NCBI GenBank assembly: GCA_018417955.1
Contig: JACTVC010000003.1
Span: forward strand, 3,410,001-3,474,000
DNA: 64,000 bases
Origin: Laccaria trichodermophora
Lineage: Eukaryota; Basidiomycota; Agaricomycetes; Agaricales; Hydnangiaceae
Direction of reading: 5' to 3'
Position numbers and translations under genes: made by a program. The notes under the pieces are model-generated. The model made no database searches and was not told the origin of the DNA. It saw nothing but the letters and a program-made list of their open reading frames with translations. Below, in pieces: positions 52,640 through 64,000 of the stretch (position 1 is the stretch's first letter; each line of letters begins with the position of its first letter).

Positions 52640-53100
52640 TTAAAGGCCCAACTGAGAAGCCGGCCTCGGTGAAGCATCGGCTGACCATGTTCATACATTT
52701 TTGTCCACAGCCGACTCTGTGATATCTACGTCTGACCAGCTGACCCTGGTAACCAGAGTCGAGGGCCCTCGGCCGACCACCAACCCAGGCCACGGTCGAA
52801 ATATCAGCCGACCTTGCATAGCCTAGCTGCTAATCAGAAGTGATGGCCCTCGGCCGATCACCTACCCAGCATTGTTCAAACTGTCAGCCGACCTTGCATG
52901 GCTTAGCTGCCCCCTCAGCTGATCACCTACCCAGCAATGTTCAGAACTGTCAGCCAATCATGCATGGCTTAGCTGCCCCCTCAGCCGATCACCTACCCAG
53001 CAATGTTTAAAACTGTCAGCCGGCCTTGCATAGCTTAGCTATCTTTCATCAGCCAAAAAACTGTCAGCCGACCTTGCATCGGTTAGCTATCAGCCGATAC
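52640..53100 (+). repeat. 'cagccgaccttgcatggcttagc' minisatellite
   Basis: Units of about 60 bp include 'tcagccgatcacctacccag', 'caatgttcaaaactgtcagc' and 'cttgcatggcttagctgccc'. The motif 'cggcc' continues on the far side of the palindrome (about 58390-58450), which shows that the palindrome was inserted into or beside this repeat. Confidence 0.8.
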
Positions 53101-53234
53101 ACAAATACAGCAACTTGACTGCCCAGCACAGCTTCCTCCTACTGATCGGTTTATGATAAATCTATGTAGCTGGCCGACCCTTCTTCACCTTGATACTGGG
53201 ATCACATCAGCCAATTCATCAACACAGGGTTATT

Positions 53235-56200
53235 CACAAGTGGCTACCACCTTTATCATAAAACTAAGGCACTTGCCTGTAGAGCTGTGTGTATAAGTCC
53301 ACAAGTTTTATGAAAGGCCTTTCATAGGTGTGTCCTGTGTCTTTCTTTCTCATAAAGGCTATGTTCTTCTCATAAGATATAGGCAAGGCCACAGAGTGCT
53401 TTTCATAATTAAACCTGTGCGCTTTCAATAGGTATTTCATTCACTGGGTTAGGTGTATTCATTGCCTTTTTCATAATTAATGGTGTGCACTTTCATTGAA
53501 TATTTCATTAGGAATTTTGGGCACTTTCATTGCTTTTTTCATAATTAATCCTGTGTGATTTCAATAAATATTTCATTCACTATGTTAGGTGTATTCATTG
53601 CCTCTATCATATCTAATGGTGTGCGCTTTCATTGAATATTTCATTAGGAATATTGGATGCTTTCATTGTACTTTTCATAATTAATGTTGTGCAATTTCAA
53701 TAAATATCTCATTCCCTAGGTCAGGTGTATTCATTGCCTCTTTCATATTTAATAGTGTGCGCTTTCATTGAATATTTCATTAGGAATATTGGATGCTTTC
53801 ATTGTACTTTTCATAATTAATGTTGTGCAATTTCAATAAATATCTCATTCCCTAGGTCAGGTGTATTCATTGCCTCTTTCATAATTAATGCTGTGCGCTT
53901 TCATTGAATATTTCATTATCAATTCTGGGTGCTTTCATTGTGCATTTCAATAAATATTTCATTAGCTAGGTTATATGTATTCATTGCTTCTTTCATAATT
54001 AATGATGTGCACTTTCATTGAATATTCCACAGCTTTCATTGGGATTTTTCATTGAGTATCTCAATATTTCATTCCAATTTCATATCTGCCCCCAGGGATA
54101 TCATTACGATTTTTCATTATATTCCATGATAGCAATGAAATAGCTATATGGTCCATCCAATGGGTCATTGGGAGGGTGGTCACATGACAAATTTCCAAAA
54201 ATGGTAAAAAAACAAAAGTTGTAGCTCTTTACCATAGCTTCCAGAATCAGTTGGAATTATGTCCTAAAGTGCTTCCATTGTGGAGATATAAGGTAAAAGG
54301 TTTTCAAAAGCACCGCGTTTTTTTTTGTTTTTTGCATTTTTCTTCATGAAAAGAACACTAAACAACATGATTTCAACAGATTTAGAAAGCTAAGAGAAGG
54401 GGCTACAACTATTGTATCGTGGGAAATTTCTCCCAAAAAGGAAGGTACATGCCCTAAAAGGGTAATTGACACTGACAGACTACAAAAGTAAGTTATAGCC
54501 TACAAAGTTTCCTAATAGACTACAAAAAAGACTACAAAAGTCGGACATAGACTACAAAAGTTGGACATAAACCACAAAGGTCAGACAAAGACTACAAAAA
54601 TTAGTAGTGTCTGCTTTTCTCATTACAAAAGTAATAGTGTCCGCTTTTTGAGACTACAAAAATTAGTAGTGTCTGTTTTTTCAGACTACAATGGTTTGTA
54701 GTGTCCGCTTTTTGAGACTACAAAAGTTAGTAGTGTCTGCTTTTTCAGACTACAATGGTTTGTAGTGTCCGCTTTTTTCATTATAAAAGTTAATAGTGTC
54801 CACTTTTTGAGACTACAATGGTTTGTGGTGTCCGCTTTTTTCACTACAAAAGTTAATAGTGTCCGCTTTTTGAGACTACAAAAGTTAGTAGTGTCCACTT
54901 TTTGAGACTACAATGGTTTGTAGTGGTGTTGCACAATCCTTGGTAAGTGTGACGACCAGTGACATGCCGTGACATAGCGTCACAGGGCCAATTTCTTGAG
55001 ACATGGACTTTGTACCTTCCACAACACCAATCCAATATATTTTTTGCAGTGGGTTTGAGGGAATGATGTGATTGAATACACTGAGAGAGTTTTCCATGTA
55101 GAAATTGTATTTATTGCTCCAAAAATGCGAAATCAGCTTGTTTTCCCTGCCAAATTTGGCACTCTGGAGAGATTGGACTATAACTTTCCAACCACAACAC
55201 GTATGAACATGGTTTGTAGGAGGATATTACTTGGAATTTGAATTCCAATCGATCTACGGATCCAGAAATTTTATTTGTGGCCCCTATGTTGAGATCACCC
55301 CTAGGAATGGGCACTTTAAGATAGTTATGAGGTAGTAATTAAAATTCTGGACCCGTAGGATTGAAGCCACATACTAATCGGTTATTTAGTCTCTGCAAAT
55401 CTAAGCCAAAATCCTATCCATTGTAAAGCTGATAGCTCGAGTAGGCAACATTGGGCTAATAGGTGCTGCAGAGCCACCAAAATCAGACACATTGTAGATT
55501 TTTATACATTTGAATAGAGACAATTTATACAATTCTGGCGCATTTTTTTTCTTGTAAATCGGTGGAGAATTGACTGAGCTACATCATTTACAAGTTTGGG
55601 CCATCTATAAGTAGTGGCCAAAACAGGCACCTTCCCAATTTGGCAGACTGGTAATGCTTCTCCAGATAGCTCAAACTTGTAAATGATGTAGCTCAGTCAA
55701 TTCTCCACCGATTTACAAGAAAAAAAATGCGCCAGAATTGTATAAATTGTCTCTATTCAAATGTATAAAAATCTACAATGTGTCTGATTTTGGTGAGCTA
55801 CATCATTTACAAGTTTGAGCTATCTGGAGAAGCATTACCAGTCTGCCAAATTGGGAAGGTGCCTGTTTTGGCCACTACTTATAGATGGCCCAAACTTGTA
55901 AATGATGTAGCTCAGTCAATTCTCCACCGATTTACAAGAAAAAAAATGCGCCAGAATTGTATAAATTGTCTCTATTCAAATGTATAAAAATCTACAATGT
56001 GTCTGATTTTGGTGGCTCTGCAGCACCTATTAGCCCAATGTTGCCTACTCGAGCTATCAGCTTTACAATGGATAGGATTTTGGCTTAGATTTGCAGAGAC
56101 TAAATAACCGATTAGTATGTGGCTTCAATCCTACGGGTCCAGAATTTTAATTACTACCTCATAACTATCTTAAAGTGCCCATTCCTAGGGGTGATCTCAA

Positions 56201-58389
56201 CATAGGGGCCACAAATAAAATTTCTGGATCCGTAGATCGATTGGAATTCAAATTCCAAGTAATATCCTCCTACAAACCATGTTCATACGTGTTGTGGTTG
56301 GAAAGTTATAGTCCAATCTCTCCAGAGTGCCAAATTTGGCAGGGAAAACAAGCTGATTTCGCATTTTTGGAGCAATAAATACAATTTCTACATGGAAAAC
56401 TCTCTCAGTGTATTCAATCACATCATTCCCTCAAACCCACTGCAAAAAATATATTGGATTGGTGTTGTGGAAGGTACAAAGTCCATGTCTCAAGAAATTG
56501 GCCCTGTGACGCTATGTCACGGCATGTCACTGGTCGTCACACTTACCAAGGATTGTGCAACACCACTACAAACCATTGTAGTCTCAAAAAGTGGACACTA
56601 CTAACTTTTGTAGTCTCAAAAAGCGGACACTATTAACTTTTGTAGTGAAAAAAGCGGACACCACAAACCATTGTAGTCTCAAAAAGTGGACACTATTAAC
56701 TTTTATAATGAAAAAAGCGGACACTACAAACCATTGTAGTCTGAAAAAGCAGACACTACTAACTTTTGTAGTCTCAAAAAGCGGACACTACAAACCATTG
56801 TAGTCTGAAAAAACAGACACTACTAATTTTTGTAGTCTCAAAAAGCGGACACTATTACTTTTGTAATGAGAAAAGCAGACACTACTAATTTTTGTAGTCT
56901 TTGTCTGACCTTTGTGGTTTATGTCCAACTTTTGTAGTCTATGTCCGACTTTTGTAGTCTTTTTTGTAGTCTATTAGGAAACTTTGTAGGCTATAACTTA
57001 CTTTTGTAGTCTGTCAGTGTCAATTACCCTTTTAGGGCATGTACCTTCCTTTTTGGGAGAAATTTCCCACGATACAATAGTTGTAGCCCCTTCTCTTAGC
57101 TTTCTAAATCTGTTGAAATCATGTTGTTTAGTGTTCTTTTCATGAAGAAAAATGCAAAAAACAAAAAAAAACGCGGTGCTTTTGAAAACCTTTTACCTTA
57201 TATCTCCACAATGGAAGCACTTTAGGACATAATTCCAACTGATTCTGGAAGCTATGGTAAAGAGCTACAACTTTTGTTTTTTTACCATTTTTGGAAATTT
57301 GTCATGTGACCACCCTCCCAATGACCCATTGGATGGACCATATAGCTATTTCATTGCTATCATGGAATATAATGAAAAATCGTAATGATATCCCTGGGGG
57401 CAGATATGAAATTGGAATGAAATATTGAGATACTCAATGAAAAATCCCAATGAAAGCTGTGGAATATTCAATGAAAGTGCACATCATTAATTATGAAAGA
57501 AGCAATGAATACATATAACCTAGCTAATGAAATATTTATTGAAATGCACAATGAAAGCACCCAGAATTGATAATGAAATATTCAATGAAAGCGCACAGCA
57601 TTAATTATGAAAGAGGCAATGAATACACCTGACCTAGGGAATGAGATATTTATTGAAATTGCACAACATTAATTATGAAAAGTACAATGAAAGCATCCAA
57701 TATTCCTAATGAAATATTCAATGAAAGCGCACACTATTAAATATGAAAGAGGCAATGAATACACCTGACCTAGGGAATGAGATATTTATTGAAATTGCAC
57801 AACATTAATTATGAAAAGTACAATGAAAGCATCCAATATTCCTAATGAAATATTCAATGAAAGCGCACACTATTAAATATGAAAGAGGCAATGAATACAC
57901 CTGACCTAGGGAATGAGATATTTATTGAAATTGCACAACATTAATTATGAAAAGTACAATGAAAGCATCCAAAATTCCTAATGAAATATTCAATGAAAGC
58001 GCACACCATTAGATATGATAGAGGCAATGAATACACCTAACATAGTGAATGAAATATTTATTGAAATCACACAGGATTAATTATGAAAAAAGCAATGAAA
58101 GTGCCCAAAATTCCTAATGAAATATTCAATGAAAGTGCACACCATTAATTATGAAAAAGGCAATGAATACACCTAACCCAGTGAATGAAATACCTATTGA
58201 AAGCGCACAGGTTTAATTATGAAAAGCACTCTGTGGCCTTGCCTATATCTTATGAAAAGAACATAGGTTTTATGAGAAAGAAAACACAGGACACATCTAT
58301 GAAATGCCTTTCATAAAACTTGTGGACTTATACACACAGCTCTGCAGGCAATTGCCTTAGTTTTATCATAAAAGTGGTAGCCACCAGTC
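53235..58389. mobile_element. 5.15 kb foldback palindrome of element A type
   Basis: The left arm (53235-55694) is the reverse complement of the right arm (55795-58389) around centre 55744.5. ORF translations mirrored across the centre (54686-54898 with 56591-56803; 55111-55314 with 56175-56378) are identical. The only large arm difference is one extra tandem unit of about 136 bp in the right arm. Ends: left CACAAGTGGCTACCACC, right GGTAGCCACCAGTC. The heptamer GGTTATT flanks both sides (53228-53234, 58390-58396). Each arm contains, from the outside in, terminus, 'aatgaaatatt' array, core with GGTCAYRTGACC, 'gtagtctc' minisatellite, and about 760 bp of unique sequence. No transposase is present. 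Confidence 0.92.
55695..55794. other. 100 bp spacer at the palindrome centre
   Basis: The spacer runs from 'agtcaattctccaccgattt' to 'gtgtctgattttggt'. It is itself a copy of the sequence that follows in the right arm (about 55914-56013), so the centre arose by template switching within the arm rather than by joining unrelated DNA. Confidence 0.85.
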
Positions 58390-58499
58390 GGTTATTGGCC
58401 CTCATCGGCCCATCAGCAGGCCCCATCAACTATGGCCTGTTTGTATTGTCGGGGCTGTCAGTGTAGCTGGGTGATTCCTACTAACTGCCCTGGATTGAC

Positions 58500-60368
58500 C
58501 TGACGTTACATATTGCCATGGCTGCAGCATTAGTTTTTGACATCATGCCCAAGTTGACTTTCACATCAGAACAGGCTATTTTCTGCTTTCACATTGATAG
58601 CTATTGTCCTGTCCCAAAGATAGTTATCAATATGAATAGTCTCCCCTGGTCTGAAATCCAACTGGGCATGATGTCAAAACCCAATGCTGCAGAAATAGCA
58701 ATATGTAAGGTCATGGGAATCCTTCAACCCATATCTTCATGAACCTATAACTGTCTTTTGACATAGGACAGTAGCTATCAATATGAAGGAATAGACTGCA
58801 GCAATGGCAATATGCAATGTCATGTCAATCCTTCAACCACATCCCCCAGAATCTATACAGAGTCAGGGACACTATAAACTACAGGTGAACTACAATAGCA
58901 TTCCCTGGTCTGAACACCAACTGGGCATGATGTCAAAAACTAATGCTGCAGCAATGGCAATATGTAAGGTCATGTCAATCCTTCAACTCATATCTCCATG
59001 AACCTAACTGTGTTTTGAGATAGGACAGTAGCTATCAATATGAAGGAATAGACTGCAGCAATGGCAATATGTAAGGTCAAGTCAATCCTTCAACCACATC
59101 CCCCAGAACCTATACAGAGGCAGGGACACTATAAACTACATGTCAACTACAAATCTTTTGTAGTCTCAAAAAGCACACACTATAAACTTTTCTAATGAAA
59201 AAGCGGACACTACAAACTTTTTTCATGAAAAAGTGCACACTCCAAATCTTTTGTAGTCTTAAAAAGCTGGAGACCACAAAATCTTTTAATGAAAAAGCAC
59301 ACACTACAAATCCTTTGTAGTCTCAAAAAGTGGACACTACAAACTTTTCTAATGAAAAAGCGGACACTACAAATTATTTGTAGTCTCAAAAAGCAGAGAC
59401 TACAAACTTTTTAAATGAAAAAGCACACACTACAACTCTTTGGTAGTCTCAAAAAGTGGACACTACAAATCCTTTGTACTCTCAAAAAGCGGACACTATA
59501 AACTTTTCTAATGAAAAAGTGCACATTACAAATCTTGTGTAGTCTCAAAAAGCAGACACTACAAACTTCTTTAATGAAAAAGTGCACACTACAAATCTTT
59601 TGCAGTCTCAAAAAGCTGGACACTACAAACTTTTCTAATGAAAAAGCACACACTACATGCACCTTCCTTTTTTGGTCATTTTTCCCATGATAAAATAATT
59701 GTAGCCCTTTCTTTTAGCTTTCTAAATATACTGAAATCATGTTGTTTGGTTTTGTTTTCATGGAGAAAAATGCAAAAAACAAAAAAAAACATGACACTTT
59801 TGAAAGTCTTTTACATCATATCTCCACAATGGGAGCACTTCAGAACATAATTCAAATAGATTCTAGAAGCTAGAGTGGAGGGCTGCAACTTTAATTTTTT
59901 TGCTATTTTAGGAAATTGGTCATGTGACCACTTTCCTAACAACATTAACCCTGAAATACCAGCAATATTGCCCTAGGGAAAAATGAAATACCAAAAATAT
60001 CGCCCTAGGCAAGCAATGATATATAGCCCTGGGGAACAATGAAATATCAAAAATATTGCCCTAAGCAAGCAATGATATATAGTCCTGGGGAAAAATGAAA
60101 TACCAAAAATATCACTCTGGGAAGCAATGATATATAGCCCTGGGGAATAATGAAATATCAAAAATATTGCCCTAGAGAAGCAATGATAAATAGTCCTAGG
60201 GAAGAATGACAAGATCCCAAGTTGAATGACATAAGGTAGGCACAATGAAATAAGACACATATCATTTCATTTGCCTAGCCATTTCATTTCATATTCTTGC
60301 TGGGCTGCAAATAAATGACTGTGCAGGCAACTGCCTAGTATTTATCATATAAGTGGTGCCCACCACTC
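58500..60368 (+). mobile_element. Element A-family repeat, copy C
   Basis: Same module order as 1-2821: head with the repeated phrase 'gggcatgatgtcaaaa' (about 58500-59110, three copies), 'gtagtctcaaaaagc' minisatellite (59150-59660), core (59655-59935, with GGTCATGTGACC), a different AT-rich array of about 65 bp units ('aatgaaataccaaaaatatc', 59940-60230), and terminus GTGGTGCCCACCACTC ending at 60368. No protein of interest. Confidence 0.75.
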
Positions 60369-61480
60369 TAGGGGTGCTGGGGAGTGGGGGGAATGAAGAA
60401 CTAGAGGGGGGGGGGGAAGAACTGAAGGGAGGGGCAGTGAGGGAGAGGGGAGGTAGGGAATGAGGGAATGAAGACAGGGGGTAGGGAATGAACATGGTAG
60501 GGAATGAAGGGAGGGGGTAGGGAGAGGGAGGCAGTGGTGAGCAGGAAAGAAGGGGGAGTAAGGGAGGGGGAAGAGGATGGTGGGTAGTGGGTGAGCAGTA
60601 GGGAGAGGAAGGAGTGGTGAGCAGCAGGGGAGGGGGAGGGAGTGGTCACGTTGGTGCACATCATTGATGTGTCATCACGTCGTGTCGTCATTTTCGCGTG
60701 TCGTCATCCTCGCATGTTGTTGTCCTCACGTGTCATCGTCCTCATTGGTGTTGTGTCTGCTAGGCATTGCGTTGCGTTGTGGCATCGTTTTGTGGGCGGC
60801 TGGCAGAGCGTGTGGGCACTGGGCGTCGTTCCGTGGGCGGCGTGTGGTTTTTGTGGGTGCTATGGTGTTTTTGTGGGTGTTCGTGGTGTTTTTGTGGGTG
60901 TTCTGGTGATTTCATGGGTGCTGTGGTGATTTCGTGGGCAGTGGGTAGTCGTTACGTGGGTTGTGAGATGTGGGTGATGAACGACGTCAATGTCGTTGTT
61001 GTTGTTCATTGTTGTTCATTGTTGTTCCATTGCCACATCACCTCCTCACCTTGTTGCCACGTCGCCTCGTCGTCCATGTAGCATGTTCATGTTGTCGTGG
61101 CTGTTCATGGGTGGTGTGGGGTTGTCGTCGTGTCGCCGTTGTCAATGTGGTTGGAGAGAGGGAATCAAGGTGGTGGGGAAGAGGATGGTTGGTGGTGGGT
61201 GGAAAGGAAAGGGTGTTGTGTTTGTTTGGCAACATTGTATTTGTTTGGTAACAGAAGTAAAATAAACAAACAAATAACTGGATTCTGTTCCATCCTGTTC
61301 CTGCAAATTCTGCAGACCATTCCGGTGTCAGTTCTGGAATGCCCAAATTCCGCCGGAACGGTAAGGCACCGGAATGAAAAAAATAGCAGGCCTCCCTGCC
61401 AAATTTCATTCCTCTGGAATCCACCAGAATCCGCAGGAATGACGGGATTCCTGCAGGAATTAGGGGGGCACTGATAAGAC
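60369..61480. mobile_element. Truncated relative of the 5617-7231 TIR element
   Basis: A purine-rich tract (60395-60640), a G/T-rich block (60660-61170) and a right end 'attcctgcaggaattagggg' + 'ggcactgataagacctc' match the plan and right terminus of 5617-7231. The left third, including the left TIR, is missing where copy C ends. No gene. Confidence 0.7.
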
Positions 61481-62141
61481 CTCAAGAGCACCCACGGCCA
61501 ACGATGATCCCCCACCCAGGAATGCTGAGCGCTCACGAACGCCAGGCGCCCACAAACGATGACCTTTCTCTTCTTTCATCACTCCTTGCCTCTCCCTTTC
61601 CCTCCATCATTCCCTTCCCCTCCCCTTTCCATCATTCCCTTCCCCTCCCTCCCCCTTTCCATCATTCCCTTCCCATCCCTCCCCCTTCCATCCATCACTC
61701 CCTTCCCATCCTTCCCCCTTCCCATTTACATCACTTCCTTCCCATCCCTCCCCCTCCATCATTCCTTTCCCCTTCCTCCATCACTCTCCACTACCCCCTC
61801 CTCACTCCATTTAACAGTATTAAACACATTTATGTAGTCTTACTGTAGTTCTACTCAATAAACTTGAGTTTTTCTTGCTCAAATACAAAGAATTCTCAAG
61901 ATTGTGGATTTAAGGTGTGAGAGTAAGTCACATGACATCTGGCTAAAGTGTGGGGTTTTGGAAAGGCAGAGTCCATGCAAGCAATGATTTGAAACTGTTC
62001 AAATCCATCTGGAGGCCACTTGGATTCCATCTGGAGTCCATATGGACTCCTGATGGATTTTAAACAAAATTGTAGGTTGAGGTCTTTTCAGATGGAGTCC
62101 ATCTGGAGTCCACATGGAATCCGTGGGGGAGGGTAAAGTAC
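61481..62141. mobile_element. Truncated relative of the 47168-48548 TIR element
   Basis: A pyrimidine tract (61560-61800), 'atggagtccatctggagtcc' repeats (about 62000-62125) and the end GGGGGAGGGTAAAGTAC match the right part of the 47.2 kb element. No left TIR. Two truncated elements lie end to end here. Confidence 0.65.
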
Positions 62142-62375
62142 ACAAACGAGATGTAATTTGAGAGGATGAACTTGATCCAGTCAGTAAATCTGGATGTTGT
62201 GCCTTACGAGGGCAGGGCAGATGGATGGCAGAGGTGTCAAGTGCTATGACTGTGTATGTGGGTTTACAGCTGAGTTGAATGGTTAACATTGATAGGCAAT
62301 TGACTGCACGATTTACAGACCACGTACCTCATTGGCAAGTCTTTGCGAGTCCCTGGAGGGTGAGTGAACAGTGAG

Positions 62376-62445
62376 CCAAACAAGTGTCAATTTTGAGTTG
62401 AAAAGTGGACGTCCACTTTTCAGTTTAAAATTGTTGCTTGTTTGG
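62376..62445. other. 70 bp near-perfect palindrome (hairpin) centred on GACGTC
   Basis: CCAAACAAGTGTCAATTTTG on the left mirrors the right half, which ends TTGTTGCTTGTTTGG. The centre is AAGTGGACGTCCACTT. The arms are about 35 bp each with a few mismatches. It lies just upstream of the decayed fatty-acid-synthase gene and could be a tiny MITE or a hairpin in a transcript. Confidence 0.8.
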
Positions 62446-63095
62446 TTCAGATCATGTGAGGCTGGATAACTTTGGGAACGCTGAGCGCTATACAGGACAT
62501 GGGGTCATGGAGATGGCGGAGGACATGGACAAGGTATATTTTGGATTTCCCTTCCTTTTCCTCTCTCGTTGCATCATGACTGTTACTGGATGGTATTTAG
62601 GAAGGGCGTCGCTTCAAGTTGGACTCCCTCTCCATGCTCCCCTCACAACCAGCACAGTGCCACAAACTCAGAAAAATCCACTGCCGTCGTCATCCTTGAA
62701 GTACTCGCCAAAGTCGGCTGGATGTCTGTGTCCCTGTCTACTCCAGGATCTGGAAACAGCTCAGCAACAAAAGATCCAACACGTCCTTCGCTCAGCATGT
62801 GTGAAACCTGGACACAGAATTCTCAAATTTGGCCGTGGATGGGGAGGCTCACCCATTGAGGTTTGTGCACTATGAGCAATCTTTTCCTAATTCATCTGAC
62901 TAGTTTGAACTCATGCTACATGTTCTTTTGGATGTGAAGCTGATAGATTGATGTTATCAAAAGGACAGAATTCAAGTCCACATTCTTGATTACTGTGAAA
63001 TTCCAGTCCAATTTGAAAAGGCTTTTGATGCTTTTGTCAGTATCAAAATTCTTGGAAACACCATTGTGTTGTCAGGCTTGCTGCTATAGTTTCAA
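62438..63095 (+). pseudogene. Cyclopropane-fatty-acyl-phospholipid synthase relic (SAM methyltransferase)
   Basis: The family adds a methylene bridge from S-adenosylmethionine to unsaturated phospholipid chains. Recognisable pieces are LETAQQQKIQHVLRSACVKP (family: E-AQ-KI-HVL-KA), then HRILKFGRGWGG (SAM motif I; the family usually has GxGWGG, here GRGWGG), and further on IQVHILDYCEIPVQFEKAFD and AFVSIKILG (motif II and the SIEMLEH region, here damaged). Pieces lie in different frames with stops between (about 62880-62960). The upstream part (62438-62535 plus a GTATAT..TTTAG intron) reads RLDNFGNAERYTGHGVMEM, which I cannot assign. The catalytic C-terminal half is absent. It is a dead gene fragment. 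Confidence 0.7.
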
Positions 63096-63106
63096 AACTC
63101 AACTCT

Positions 63107-63689
63107 ATGTCTCACTCCACTGGAAATGCACCTGCGTCAACAACAAGTGTTAACACAAACAGCACTACAGCTCGGAATCTGAATACCTCAGAGCTTAGCA
63201 TGGCCATGGAGAGGAATCACGTAGCAGCACTCAGAATGATCAGACGTCCCACAGGTCTTCAGGAACAATTCCTCAAATCCTGCGTTCGGGGACAGCGGAC
63301 CCACATTCGACAGCTCATCAAGAATAAAAGCTATTCATTCCATCAACGATCGATGCAGGCCTCCTCTTCTCACCTTTCGCTTCTTGCTGATTCTCAATCA
63401 TTCTCTGGCACTCCCATGCTTAAAACACCTGCCTTGACTGTAATCCTCTTTTGCTTGAACAGGTAAAATCACATATGACATACATCCAAATGCTGCTTAA
63501 TTGTTTATGCATCTGATGTCCACTACTTACAGTGCAAAACTCAAGTTGTACTCCGGTTTTCATTGCAAGGTGGATGACCATAACGACATTCTGCAGGAGC
63601 AGGAGCAAGTCCTCGATTCCACAAGAAAGCAATTGGTCAAGGAAAGTGGCAATGTTCTCAGATGTGCTTCAACCATTTTGGGACAATGA
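63107..63689 (+). CDS. Two-exon hypothetical protein (170 residues)
   Basis: Exon 1 is 63107-63462 and exon 2 63533-63689, with a 70 nt GT-AG intron (donor GTAAAAT, acceptor TTACAG) and matching phase; the total is 171 codons with stop. The protein starts with a Ser/Thr/Asn-rich segment, then a basic segment (RRPTGLQEQFLKSCVRGQRT), and ends with a likely coiled coil (ILQEQEQVLDSTRKQLVKES). No family recognised. It could be a small nuclear protein or a fragment of a longer gene; the start codon choice is simply the first ATG in frame. Confidence 0.45.
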
Positions 63690-64000
63690 GACCTATTTTC
63701 TACTGATTCTCTGCCCTGCTTATGAACAACTCACCTTCTTTTTGCTAAGCTGTATTTGATTATGTGTTGCCCTTGTGCAAAACCGTTTGGAGATCACATG
63801 CTGAATGAGGACACAGTGCACAATCTGTTGAAATTTAGATCTGAGGTTGGATAGAAGGGAAACTACAGCAAATGATTCCCTAAATTCTATATAATGCCAT
63901 GGCATTAATAGACATATAAAAAACACCAGGACTCGTATTGCCATGCGAAGCAATGGCCCACAGCCCACAATCAATCTATGTAAGAGCAGGGTTTGGTTGG
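63690..64000. other. No gene seen at right edge
   Basis: About 310 bases with no credible ORF, RNA or repeat visible within the window. Confidence 0.4.

Noticed and set aside
52640..53100. Coding potential of the 'cagccgacc' region
   Set aside because: Short-period repeat with stops in all frames.
55111..56378. Paired 67-codon ORFs mirrored across the palindrome
   Set aside because: They are identical because the arms are identical; related single-arm copies do not keep the frame, so coding is not supported.
53235..58389. Segmental inverted duplication without transposition
   Set aside because: Not excluded entirely, but matching termini with single-arm copies plus GGTTATT on both sides favour an inserted element; an assembly artefact remains possible and is listed as the first check.

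Overview
The window looks like an accessory, transposon-packed stretch of a basidiomycete genome, most likely an Agaricomycete. The evidence is short introns (about 44 to 60 nt, GT-AG with one GC-AG), a fungal-type 5-oxoprolinase gene, a cyclopropane-fatty-acid-synthase relic, Ty3/gypsy elements including one with a chromodomain, a hAT transposase of the DUF659 type, a tyrosine recombinase, and a fungal-type TET/JBP dioxygenase relic. I cannot name the species from sequence alone. Only about 15 kb in the middle looks like ordinary gene-bearing DNA. Most of the rest is nested mobile elements and tandem arrays. Layout: 1-2821 is the right part of a large non-autonomous repeat ('element A') that has cut off the 5' end of a chromodomain Ty3/gypsy element. 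That element runs from a protease remnant (2822) through RT, RNase H, integrase and chromodomain (to 8720). It is followed by an unexplained 854-residue ORF (9021-11585) and a small spliced ORF with a RING-like cysteine pattern (to 12532). Its pol gene is split by a 1.6 kb TIR element at 5617-7231 whose exact removal restores the reading frame. A 501 bp MITE (12687-13187) and a 161 bp-period satellite (13.2-15.2 kb) follow. From 15.5 to 19.6 kb a tyrosine-recombinase gene (+) and a SAP-domain gene (-) stand tail to tail. From 19.96 to 22.82 kb lies an 11-exon 5-oxoprolinase gene that encodes only the HyuA half. From 22.85 to 26.98 kb a 4-exon host gene on the minus strand is split by a complete hAT transposon (23766-26614, 8 bp target duplication). 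A full-length, apparently young Ty3/gypsy element with matching 1021 bp LTRs occupies 27865-37135; its Gag-protease and Pol ORFs overlap by ATGA. From 37.5 to 42.2 kb there is a second tandem array (period about 160 bp), interrupted by a TA-flanked 1.97 kb insertion. Then come a solo or 5' LTR with the start of a gag-like ORF, a repeat of the element A family (43.3-45.5 kb), a decayed TET/JBP-type 2OG-Fe(II) dioxygenase gene (about 45.97-47.17 kb), another TIR element (47.17-48.55 kb), and a direct second copy of the 43.3 kb repeat (48.97-50.26 kb). From 50.5 to 52.55 kb there is an array of tRNA-like, SINE-type units with A and B boxes. From 53.235 to 58.389 kb lies a 5.15 kb near-perfect palindrome of element A type with a 100 bp spacer and a 7 bp target duplication. 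The right edge holds further copies of the same repeats, a 70 bp hairpin, a cyclopropane-fatty-acid synthase relic and a two-exon hypothetical gene. How the parts fit together: the window records successive transposition into transposons. The most unusual parts are (i) the element A family, which combines TIRs, two kinds of minisatellite and a shared 280 bp core, and which exists both as single arms and as a giant foldback; (ii) the accessory ORFs downstream of the chromodomain pol; (iii) the tyrosine recombinase / SAP pair; (iv) the TET/JBP relic lying between two copies of element A-type repeats; and (v) the tRNA-like array.
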